Positions 1 through 6,177 of a stretch of 6,560 nt of DNA are shown here, one piece after another. Made by a program: the position numbers and the translations under genes. The DNA comes from Candidatus Curtissbacteria bacterium (GTDB taxonomy: Bacteria; Patescibacteriota; Microgenomatia; Curtissbacterales; GWA2-41-24): NCBI GenBank assembly GCA_030688205.1, contig JAUYIQ010000015.1, positions 1-6,560 on the forward strand, in the 5' to 3' direction. Numbering within the stretch: position 1 is the first letter of the stretch; each line of letters starts with the position of its first letter. The notes under the pieces were generated by a model, which was given only the letters and a program-made list of their open reading frames with translations, did no database searches and had not been told where the DNA came from.

Positions 1-564
1 AAAATTCCAAAAGCTAGCGAGAAGAACTTCATCGCCGGTGATCATCCATACGAGAGTTCCAAAGCTGCTGCTGATTTGATTGCCACTACTTATGCTAAAA
101 CTTATAAAATGCCGGTTGTCGTTAGCAGATTTGGAAATGTCTACGGAGAAGGTGATTTAAACTTCAGCAGAATTGTCCCAGGAATAATGAGGTCTGCCAT
201 TTTAGGAGAAACTCTTGGTGTTCGAAGTAACGGAAAATTCGTCAGGGATTACGTTTACGTCGGTGACGTAGTCGATGCCATGACTGCTCTTATTACAAAT
301 ATTAAAAAAGTGCGCGGTCAGGCTTTTAATATTTCATCTTTGGAAAATCTTTCAGTTGTTGAACTTATCCGCAAAATGGAGAGTCTTTTGAGTTTAAAAA
401 TAGAATACAAGATTCTTTCGATTGCGATTAATGAAATTCCAACTCAATCTGTGAACTTTGGCAAAATAAGAAAAACTTTGGGCTGGAAACCTAAAAATAA
501 TTTTAAAAAAACTATCAGTGGAATGTATGCATGGTATAAGTCTTACTTCGAAGGTGTAAAATAG
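1..564 (+). CDS. NAD(P)-dependent NDP-sugar 4,6-dehydratase/epimerase (extended SDR), 5'-truncated
   Basis: The reading frame is open from the first base, so the N-terminus with its glycine-rich nucleotide-binding motif lies outside the window; 187 residues and a TAG stop are visible. The catalytic YxxxK motif of short-chain dehydrogenases is present as YESSK (visible residues 17-21). It is followed by SRFGNVYGEGDLNFSR and then a VRDYVYVGDVVDAM segment, the typical C-terminal substrate-domain signature of extended SDRs acting on nucleotide sugars (RmlB, GMD and CDP-glucose dehydratase relatives). The carboxy end (KTLGWKPKNNFKKTI) is the usual terminal helix of these enzymes. An internal TTG at 76 is not the start, because similarity continues upstream. 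With an RfbH homologue downstream, a role in making or epimerising a CDP-4-keto-6-deoxyhexose is plausible. However, the GDLNFSR signature differs from the GGGDW motif of canonical RfbG, so the exact reaction is unassigned. The next gene begins 12 bp downstream in the same frame. Confidence 0.9.
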   Translation, partial: KIPKASEKNFIAGDHPYESSKAAADLIATTYAKTYKMPVVVSRFGNVYGEGDLNFSRIVPGIMRSAILGETLGVRSNGKFVRDYVYVGDVVDAMTALITNIKKVRGQAFNISSLENLSVVELIRKMESLLSLKIEYKILSIAINEIPTQSVNFGKIRKTLGWKPKNNFKKTISGMYAWYKSYFEGVK

Positions 565-576
565 TTTTCCCGAGAT

Positions 577-1452
577 ATGCAAAAAATAAAGATTAAAGTC
601 GGAATAATCGGAACCGGCAATATCGGGTGTGACCTTTTGGTGAAAGTGCAACGGTCAAAAGTTCTGGAATGTGGAATTTTTGCGGGCCAAAATCCCAATT
701 CGGAAGGTATAAAGATGGCAAGGTCTATGGGGGTTAATACTTCTTACAAATCAATAAATTCCATTGTTGATAACCCTGAGATTTGTGACATTGTTTTCGA
801 TGCTACGTCGGCTCAAGCTCATTTGATTCATGCTCCTATTTTAAAAAAGTTGAATAAATTCACGATTGATATGACGCCCTCCCGTGTTGGAAAAATGTGT
901 GTGCCGATTTTAAATTTGGAAGAGTGTCTGAATTCACAAAATGTAAATATGGTAACCTGCGGTGGCCAGGATACGGTTCCCGTGATTTGGGCCATAATGA
1001 AGATTCATCCCCAAACGAAATATGTAGAAATTGTTTCCAGCATCGCATCAAAATCAGCAGGAATTGCAACACGCGAAAATATTGATGAATATACTCAAAC
1101 AACAAGTGAGGGTATAAAAGCCTTCACTAAAGTTCCAAACGCAAAGGCAATTATAATTTTAAATCCGTCAGAACCCCCAATTGTGATGCACAACACAATT
1201 TATGCGAAAGTCGATAAACCAAACATTGCAAAATTGTCTGGGGAGCTGAAAAGGATAGTTGCAAAAATCCGCCAATATGTTCCGGGTTTCAGAATAATAG
1301 CAGGACCTGTTTTTGAAAATAACCGCCTGACTGTTATTAACGAAGTACGCGGACTTGGAGATTTTCTCCCCGTTTGGGCAGGTAATCTGGATATTATTAA
1401 TTGTGCTGCAGTTCGGGTTGCTGAAGAATATGCAAGGAGGAAACTACTGTGA
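577..1452 (+). CDS. mhpF: Acetaldehyde dehydrogenase (acylating), MhpF/DmpF family
   Basis: The family converts an aldehyde, NAD and CoA to acyl-CoA, reversibly, and forms a channelling complex with a partner aldolase. The 291-residue protein is complete, slightly shorter than the roughly 312-316 residues of DmpF and MhpF. The N-terminal Rossmann motif is GTGNIG (residues 12-17). The catalytic cysteine is Cys128 in VTCGGQ. Further family blocks are SSIASKSAGIATRENIDEYT (residues 154-173), NPSEPPIVM (196-204) and the C-terminal GDFLPVWAGNLDI (261-273). The ATG at 577 is chosen because the Rossmann strand begins immediately after it and an in-frame stop lies 12 bp upstream; no convincing Shine-Dalgarno is seen. 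The stop overlaps the aldolase start by 4 bp. In aromatic degradation this enzyme disposes of acetaldehyde, but no meta-cleavage genes are nearby. In this sugar locus it may instead reduce an acyl-CoA to supply the aldolase (inference). The symbol is the family name only. Confidence 0.93.
   Translation: MQKIKIKVGIIGTGNIGCDLLVKVQRSKVLECGIFAGQNPNSEGIKMARSMGVNTSYKSINSIVDNPEICDIVFDATSAQAHLIHAPILKKLNKFTIDMTPSRVGKMCVPILNLEECLNSQNVNMVTCGGQDTVPVIWAIMKIHPQTKYVEIVSSIASKSAGIATRENIDEYTQTTSEGIKAFTKVPNAKAIIILNPSEPPIVMHNTIYAKVDKPNIAKLSGELKRIVAKIRQYVPGFRIIAGPVFENNRLTVINEVRGLGDFLPVWAGNLDIINCAAVRVAEEYARRKLL
1434..1440 (+). promoter_or_regulatory. Strong ribosome-binding site for the aldolase gene
   Basis: AAGGAGG, a near-perfect Shine-Dalgarno sequence, lies 8 nt upstream of the GTG at 1449 and inside the last codons of the dehydrogenase gene. 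It settles the choice of a GTG start that overlaps the preceding stop codon. Confidence 0.88.
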
Positions 1453-2489
1453 ATAACGTGATAATTATAGACTCAACGCTTCGAGATGGTTCTCATGCCA
1501 TAGCACATCAGTTTACTGCCAAAAATATCTCAGATTATGCAAAAGGAGCAGAAGGAGCTGGAATTCCTATTCTTGTAGTCGGTCATGGTAACGGTTTGGG
1601 AGCTTCTTCCCTGCAACTTGGAATGTCTCTTCTCTCAGATACAAAGATGCTTAAGGTAGCAAAAAAAGAGCTTAAGAAAACCAAACTTGGTGCTTTCTTA
1701 ATTCCAGGATTCGGAACTATTAAAAATGACCTTGATCCCGCTATTGCCGCCGGCTGTGAGGCAATGATGGTTGCCAGCCACTGCACAGAAGCAAATATTA
1801 TGCGTCAGCACATTGAGTATTGTGCAAAAAGAGGGCTTTTGACATACGGCATTTTAATGATGTCGCACATGATTTCTGCCCGCGAACTTTTAACTCAGGC
1901 GAAATTAATACAGGAATACGGAGCACGTGGAGTGCTTTTGATGGATTCCGCAGGCGCGTATCTTCCGGAAGATGTATCGCAAAAAATAGCAACCCTGGTA
2001 TCCGGCCTTTCTGTTGATGTCGGTTTCCATGCACATAATAATTTAGGCATGGCGATTGCAAATTCCGTTGCAGCTGTTAAGGCAGGTGCAAAAATTCTTG
2101 ATTGCACATCAAGAGGACTCGGGGCCGGAGCCGGAAATTGCCAGCTTGAAGTAATTGTCGCGGTACTTTTAAAGATGGGGTATAAGCTGGATTTGGATTT
2201 TTTCAAGCTTATGGACAATAGTGAAAAAATAATTTCTAAAATCGGACAAGGGCAGGTTATCGGTTCTACAAGTTTGACCAGTGGCCTGGCAGGAGTGTTT
2301 TCCGGCTTTGCGCCCCATATAAAAAAAGCGTCTCGTAAATTCGGTGTTGACGCTCGAGATATACTTATTGAACTGAAGAAAAGGAAGGTTGTTGCCGGTC
2401 AGGAAGATATTATTATCGATGTTGCCATGAATCTTAGAAATAAGAAGAAAGCGAAAAAGGAAGATTATTCTATCGAGGCGTTGCTATGA
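1449..2489 (+). CDS. mhpE: 4-hydroxy-2-oxovalerate aldolase (MhpE/DmpG family)
   Basis: This is a class II, metal-dependent pyruvate aldolase with a DRE-TIM (HMG-CoA-lyase-like) barrel. The family interconverts 4-hydroxy-2-oxoacids with pyruvate plus an aldehyde. At 346 residues it matches DmpG (about 345). The hallmark TLRDGSHAIAHQ begins at residue 10, giving R12, D13 (metal) and H16 (expected catalytic base). The metal-binding HAH is H194 and H196 in GFHAHNN. Other conserved blocks are VASHCTEA (108-115), GILMMSHM (134-141), DSAGA (166-170), GLGAGAGN (223-230) and GQEDIIIDVA in the C-terminal domain. By my alignment from memory the conserved VYSSF segment reads VFSGF here, replacing the substrate-site tyrosine with F284. 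The start is GTG with an excellent Shine-Dalgarno. The gene overlaps the dehydrogenase (GTGA) and the ThDP enzyme (ATGA), suggesting coupled, stoichiometric expression. A biosynthetic role within a sugar locus is inferred from context. Confidence 0.94.
   Translation: MNNVIIIDSTLRDGSHAIAHQFTAKNISDYAKGAEGAGIPILVVGHGNGLGASSLQLGMSLLSDTKMLKVAKKELKKTKLGAFLIPGFGTIKNDLDPAIAAGCEAMMVASHCTEANIMRQHIEYCAKRGLLTYGILMMSHMISARELLTQAKLIQEYGARGVLLMDSAGAYLPEDVSQKIATLVSGLSVDVGFHAHNNLGMAIANSVAAVKAGAKILDCTSRGLGAGAGNCQLEVIVAVLLKMGYKLDLDFFKLMDNSEKIISKIGQGQVIGSTSLTSGLAGVFSGFAPHIKKASRKFGVDARDILIELKKRKVVAGQEDIIIDVAMNLRNKKKAKKEDYSIEALL
2475..2478 (+). promoter_or_regulatory. Ribosome-binding site for the ThDP enzyme gene
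   Basis: GAGG lies 7 nt upstream of the ATG at 2486, within the end of the aldolase gene. With the ATGA stop/start overlap it supports translational coupling of the two genes. Confidence 0.6.
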
Positions 2490-4273
2490 CCGTCGCAGAC
2501 TATATTGTTAAATTTTTAACAGACCGTGGCGTTGAAACCGTTTTTATAATAACCGGCGGTCATGCTATGTTTTTAAACGATTCCGTTTTTAGAAATAAAA
2601 AAATAAAAGCAGTTTTCACCCACCATGAACAGGCAGCAGGTATGGCTGCTGAAGCTTACGGAAGGATTTCTGGGAAGCTCGGAGTTGCCATGGTAACTGC
2701 GGGTCCGGGAGCAATCAATGTTTTAAACGGAGTATTGGGAGCTTATGCTGACTCATCTCCGATGATTGTCATATCTGGTCAATCGGCTTCTCCAATTATT
2801 TCGTACATGCAAAAATCAAAAATAAGACAATTCGGACTGCAGGGAATAAATATCGAACCCATATCTTCCGTTATTACTAAGTATTTTAAAACAGTTGATG
2901 ATCCGTCTAAAATTGCTCTTTACATGGAAGAGGCATACAGCGCAGCAACTCAAGGAAGACCCGGGCCCGCGTGGATTGATGTTCCTCTTGATGTACAACG
3001 GATGGAAATTCCAAAAAAACTTGCCCACACATCAGGGAAAAAGAAAATTGAAAGAAGCATCAGGCAGGACGTTTCAAAAACACTTGCTCTTTTATACAAA
3101 AGTAAAAGACCGCTTCTTTTGGTTGGCCAAGGCGTCAGATCCGCAGGAGCAGATAATTTAGTTTCAAAAATTTTCAAAAAATTAAATGTTCCGGTTATTA
3201 CGACAAGGCTTGGCATAGACCTAATTGAGAGCGATAGTAAATTGTTTGTTGGAAGACCGGGACTGTATGGTGACAGACCCTCAAACTTTGCCGTACAGAA
3301 TGCTGATTTAATTATCGCAGTCGGTGCAAGACTTGATACCGGCATTGTGGGATACGACTCAAAAGATTGGGGCAGGCATGCAAAAAAGGTGGTTTGCGAT
3401 ATAGACCCTGAAGAGCTTAATAAACCCGGTATCGATATCGATTTAAGAATCATGGCAGATGCTAAAAGTTTTCTGGAGGAACTAAATCTGCAAGTTGTGG
3501 AGAAAGAATTACCCAACAATTCTGTGTGGATTGATACCTGCCGGAAGTGGCGGAAAAAATATCCCATGGTATTGCCTCAATATAAGAAAGAAGAGTTAGT
3601 CAATTCATATTATCTTACTCAAAGGCTATCAAATTTTGCCAGCGAGAATGACGTAATAATTGTAGATACCAGTTCTGTTTTCCACGTCTCATGCCAGACA
3701 TGGAATTTAAAAAGTGGTCAAAGATTTTTAACAACAGGAGGAATTTCGACAATGGGTTATTGGGTTTCGGCAATCGGAGCATGCCTCGGGTCCGGGAAGA
3801 GAAGAACAATAGCAATTACAGGAGACGGAAGTCTGCAAATGAATATTCAGGAATTTGCAACAATCAAACAAAACAACTTGCCCATAAAAGTTTTTGTGAT
3901 AAACAACAATGGATATCTGCTTATTCGGCATACGCAAAAAACATGGATGGAAGGGAGATACATGGGTGAAAGTCCTAAAAGCGGTTTGTGGTGTCCGGAT
4001 TCTGGCAAGATTGCAAAAGCATATGGAATTTATAGTGTGAGCATAAATAACTCTTCTGAGGTTGATAGGAAAATTAAACAGGCTTTGTCTCACCCTGGTC
4101 CTGTGATCTGCGATGTGAAATCACCACAATGGCAGTTAATCATTCCAAGAATTTCATCCTCGAGACAGGCGGATGGAACAATGGTTTCCAGACCGTATGA
4201 AGATCTTTTTCCATTTTTAAGTGATGATGAATTAAAATCTAACATGGTGTCCGATTCCCCCAATAAACCTTGA
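2486..4273 (+). CDS. Thiamine diphosphate-dependent enzyme, acetolactate synthase-like
   Basis: The 595-residue protein has the three-domain layout of the acetolactate synthase/pyruvate decarboxylase family. The N-terminal pyrimidine-binding domain carries the catalytic glutamate E48 in HHEQAAGMAAEAYGR, followed by VTAGPGAINVLNG. The central domain (about residues 190-340) includes LLVGQGVRSAGA and IIAVGARLD. The C-terminal pyrophosphate-binding domain has the Mg-ThDP motif GDGS (446-449) ending in NNNGY (473-477). The family decarboxylates a 2-oxoacid and transfers the acyl anion to an acceptor. It is unlikely to be housekeeping IlvB, since no small-subunit gene follows and the neighbours are sugar genes. 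The closest functional precedent is YerE of yersiniose biosynthesis, which adds a two-carbon branch to a CDP-4-keto sugar. Overlap with the aldolase gene suggests its donor may be the aldolase product (inference). The tail after about residue 555 contains DGTMVSRPYEDLFPFL, which I believe is typical of the polysaccharide-locus subgroup. FAD dependence cannot be judged by eye. Confidence 0.9.
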   Translation: MTVADYIVKFLTDRGVETVFIITGGHAMFLNDSVFRNKKIKAVFTHHEQAAGMAAEAYGRISGKLGVAMVTAGPGAINVLNGVLGAYADSSPMIVISGQSASPIISYMQKSKIRQFGLQGINIEPISSVITKYFKTVDDPSKIALYMEEAYSAATQGRPGPAWIDVPLDVQRMEIPKKLAHTSGKKKIERSIRQDVSKTLALLYKSKRPLLLVGQGVRSAGADNLVSKIFKKLNVPVITTRLGIDLIESDSKLFVGRPGLYGDRPSNFAVQNADLIIAVGARLDTGIVGYDSKDWGRHAKKVVCDIDPEELNKPGIDIDLRIMADAKSFLEELNLQVVEKELPNNSVWIDTCRKWRKKYPMVLPQYKKEELVNSYYLTQRLSNFASENDVIIVDTSSVFHVSCQTWNLKSGQRFLTTGGISTMGYWVSAIGACLGSGKRRTIAITGDGSLQMNIQEFATIKQNNLPIKVFVINNNGYLLIRHTQKTWMEGRYMGESPKSGLWCPDSGKIAKAYGIYSVSINNSSEVDRKIKQALSHPGPVICDVKSPQWQLIIPRISSSRQADGTMVSRPYEDLFPFLSDDELKSNMVSDSPNKP

Positions 4274-4278
4274 TTGCT

Positions 4279-5214
4279 ATGAAACCAAAGATATTTTTAA
4301 CCGGTGCTGGTGGCTTTTTAGGCAGAAATATTTTGGAGGAACTAGGCAACAAATACAGATTTGTTGCACCGTCCCACAAACAACTGGATCTTACAAATTC
4401 GTCAGCAGTTGAAAATTTTTTTGGTAAAAACAAGTACTTCGACTACGTAATTCATACTGCCATTGTTGGAGGAAATAGAAAAATTCCAAACACCGCTGAG
4501 ATCGCAACCACTAATTTAAAAATGTTTTTCAATGTCGCTCGTTGTGATAAATATTTCGGGAAAATGATTCATCTGGGATCAGGAATCGAGTACGGAAAAG
4601 AGCGACCGTTGAAAAAAGTAAAAGAGGTTGATTTTGATAAGTTTGTACCGAAGGATAATTTCGGTTTTTATAAGTATCTTTGCGGTAAGTACGTCGAGAC
4701 GACAGATAACATAATAAACTTGAGACTTTTTGGAATATTTGGAAAATACGAGGATGCAACAATCAGATTCATCTCAAACGCCATTTGTAAATCTATTCTG
4801 GGTATGCCAATTACTGTTCACCAAAATGTTTATTTTGACTATCTGTATACTCCTGATTTTGTAAAGATTGTGGATTATTTTTTGAATCATAAAGCTAAGT
4901 ATCGTTCATACAATGTTGGCTCTGAAAAAAGAATCGGTTTGAAAACAATTGCAGATAAGATTAATAAGAAAAGCTTTTCTGCGAATAAGCAAAGCTTTTC
5001 TGCGAATAGAATTTCGAGAAAGAAATTACCAATCGTTATTTCACTTAAAGGCTTTTCGAATGAATACACATGTGATATCAAAAGATTAAAGGCAGAACTT
5101 GGAAGTTTCAAATTTACTGATATAGACAGTGCGATTGAAGAACTCTATGGTTGGTACTATGCACAAAAGGGAAGGCTGAGAAAAAAAGATTTTTTAGATG
5201 ATCACTTCAACTAG
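4279..5214 (+). CDS. NAD(P)-dependent epimerase/dehydratase/reductase, extended SDR
   Basis: The 311-residue SDR starts with KIFLTGAGGFLG, giving the cofactor motif TGxxGxxG (residues 8-15). The active-site pair is Y133/K137 in YLCGK. The usual serine-rich strand before it reads HLGSGIEYG (98-106), and NLRLFGIFG (147-155) follows the active site. The pattern, with HTAIVGG near residue 59, loosely resembles GDP-fucose synthase (WcaG)-type epimerase/reductases. By position it may be the reductase that finishes the modified sugar, as YerF does after YerE, but the substrate is not determined. I chose ATG at 4279. An in-frame TTG at 4270 would overlap the preceding stop as TTGA, mirroring the upstream coupled junctions, and would add only three residues; neither start has a good Shine-Dalgarno. 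Residues 231-243 hold an in-frame duplicated SFSAN segment. The stop codon overlaps the convergent glycosyltransferase stop. Confidence 0.9.
   Translation: MKPKIFLTGAGGFLGRNILEELGNKYRFVAPSHKQLDLTNSSAVENFFGKNKYFDYVIHTAIVGGNRKIPNTAEIATTNLKMFFNVARCDKYFGKMIHLGSGIEYGKERPLKKVKEVDFDKFVPKDNFGFYKYLCGKYVETTDNIINLRLFGIFGKYEDATIRFISNAICKSILGMPITVHQNVYFDYLYTPDFVKIVDYFLNHKAKYRSYNVGSEKRIGLKTIADKINKKSFSANKQSFSANRISRKKLPIVISLKGFSNEYTCDIKRLKAELGSFKFTDIDSAIEELYGWYYAQKGRLRKKDFLDDHFN
4970..5008 (+). repeat. 21-bp-period tandem duplication inside the SDR gene
   Basis: An 18-nt identical sequence occurs at 4970-4987 and again at 4991-5008, a period of 21 nt (seven codons). It encodes KxSFSAN twice (residues 231-243) without breaking the frame. 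It looks like a recent slipped-strand or tandem duplication in a loop region before the C-terminal part of the protein. Confidence 0.9.
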
Positions 5215-6146
5215 AGTCCAATTTTATTTTTGACAATATAATTAGGCCTGCCTTTAACCTCATCATAAATTCTGGAAAGATACTCCCCTATTACTCCAAG
5301 AATTAAAAAAAGCATTCCGAAAAGAAAGCTCATTAAAACTACAATGGTAGATACACCCGGTGCTCCCCTGCCGTAAATTAGATAGAGCCCTATTTGGAAT
5401 ATGATCATTGAAAAAGAAGTGAAAGAAAGTATGAAACCTAAAATTGTCACCATCTTCAAAGGTGTGTAAGAGAAGGAAAAAATCCCATTGGCTGCTACTT
5501 TTAATACAGTAAAAAAGTCCGCTTTTGTCTCGCCTGCAAATCGGGCAGATCTTTTGAAAGGAACTCCTGTTTGCTTAAAACCGCTCCAGATTGTAAGACC
5601 TCTCAAATATTTATTTCTTTCCGGCATCGAGTTAATTACTTCGCATACTTTTTTATCTATTAATCTAAAATCGGATACATTGTCCGGGAAAATATTTCCC
5701 GTCATTAGATTCAGGATTTTGTAAAATAAATTTGACATAACTTTTCTGGAAAGTGTTGCGTCTGCTCTGTTTTTCACTATACCGTAGACCACTTCGTAAC
5801 CTTCTTCCCATTTTTTAAGAAATTCTGAAATGATTTCCGGTGGTTCCTGAAGATCTGCCATTGTAATGACTGTTGCATCACCTTTGGCAAAAGCAAGTCC
5901 GGCGGTTATGCCTGCATCGGCGTTTCCAAAGTTTTTTGATAGCTGCAGAATTTTTAATCTTTTATCTTTTCTGTTTAACGACAGGAGTTTGACAAAAGTG
6001 GCATCAACTGAACCATGTTCTACCGCAATTATTTCGAAATCATATTTTTTTTCTTTTTTGGTTAGTTGATTTATTCTTTTATAAAGCTCGCTTATGTTTT
6101 CTTCTTCGTTGTAAAAAGGAATAACGACGCTAATTAATTTTTTCAT
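5211..6146 (-). CDS. GT2 family glycosyltransferase, polyprenyl-phosphate sugar transferase (DPM1/GtrB/ArnC-like)
   Basis: The 311-residue protein opens with ISVVIPFYNEEENI (residues 5-18), the nucleotide-binding start of GT-A family 2 transferases. The acidic metal site lies in ADLQEPPE (97-104). Two hydrophobic C-terminal segments (about 231-257 and 264-288) are followed by GEYLSRIYDEVKGRPNYIV, the signature of DPM1/GtrB/ArnC-type membrane enzymes. These move a sugar from a nucleotide donor to undecaprenyl (or dolichyl) phosphate at the inner face of the cytoplasmic membrane. Two usual positions vary: the DDGS motif reads EHGS (43-46), and the residue two before D98 is methionine rather than aspartate. 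The first variation is less familiar to me; the second occurs in related subgroups. It lies opposite to the rest of the cluster, so it is transcribed separately, from the divergent spacer. No Shine-Dalgarno is seen before the ATG. The sugar transferred is unknown, possibly the product made here. Confidence 0.92.
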   Translation of the reverse strand: MKKLISVVIPFYNEEENISELYKRINQLTKKEKKYDFEIIAVEHGSVDATFVKLLSLNRKDKRLKILQLSKNFGNADAGITAGLAFAKGDATVITMADLQEPPEIISEFLKKWEEGYEVVYGIVKNRADATLSRKVMSNLFYKILNLMTGNIFPDNVSDFRLIDKKVCEVINSMPERNKYLRGLTIWSGFKQTGVPFKRSARFAGETKADFFTVLKVAANGIFSFSYTPLKMVTILGFILSFTSFSMIIFQIGLYLIYGRGAPGVSTIVVLMSFLFGMLFLILGVIGEYLSRIYDEVKGRPNYIVKNKIGL

Positions 6147-6148
6147 CG

Positions 6149-6177
6149 GTTACAAATATAACATAATCCCTTATAAT
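6149..6177 (+). promoter_or_regulatory. Predicted sigma70-like promoter for the rfbH-like gene
   Basis: A perfect -10 TATAAT at 6172-6177 is preceded, after a 17-nt spacer, by a -35 candidate GTTACA at 6149-6154 (4 of 6 matches to TTGACA). It lies in the 52-bp spacer between the divergent glycosyltransferase and rfbH-like genes. Transcription would start near 6184 and give a leader of only about 15 nt with no obvious Shine-Dalgarno. An AT-rich spacer can produce such matches by chance, so this is a prediction. Confidence 0.5.

Noticed and set aside
1895..2218. Minus-strand open frame of 107 codons inside the aldolase gene
   Set aside because: It overlies strongly conserved aldolase codons on the opposite strand, has no ribosome-binding site and shows no recognisable domain, so it is a shadow frame.
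577..2489. A meta-cleavage aromatic degradation operon
   Set aside because: Only the last two steps are represented. No ring-cleavage dioxygenase, hydrolase, tautomerase or 2-oxopent-4-enoate hydratase is visible, and every neighbour is a sugar or glycan gene.
2950..3567. Minus-strand open frame of 205 codons inside the ThDP enzyme gene
   Set aside because: Despite its length it lies entirely antisense to a clear enzyme gene, has a low-complexity serine/leucine-rich product and no recognisable motif; best explained as a shadow of + strand codon use.
3728..4093. Minus-strand open frame of 121 codons antisense to the ThDP-binding domain
   Set aside because: It covers the conserved GDG...NNN region of the real gene, with a composition unlike a protein and no start signals.
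4270..4278. TTG at 4270 as the start of the second SDR
   Set aside because: An ATG 9 bp downstream sits just before the Rossmann motif and gives a normal N-terminus. The TTG remains possible because it would overlap the previous stop as TTGA, but no Shine-Dalgarno supports it.
5230..5258. TTGACA at 5230-5235 as a + strand promoter
   Set aside because: It lies inside the 3' end of the glycosyltransferase gene, has no -10 match at proper spacing, and no + strand gene begins soon after it.
6153..6160. Minus-strand TATATTTG resembling the Bacteroidota -7 element (TAnnTTTG) for the glycosyltransferase
   Set aside because: It is only 6 bp from the start codon, and no TTTG-type -33 element lies at the expected distance. 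In an AT-rich spacer the match is likely chance.
6157..6175. Inverted repeat TATAA/TTATA in the divergent spacer as an operator
   Set aside because: Arms are only 5 bp, purely AT, and overlap the predicted -10; too weak to call a binding site.
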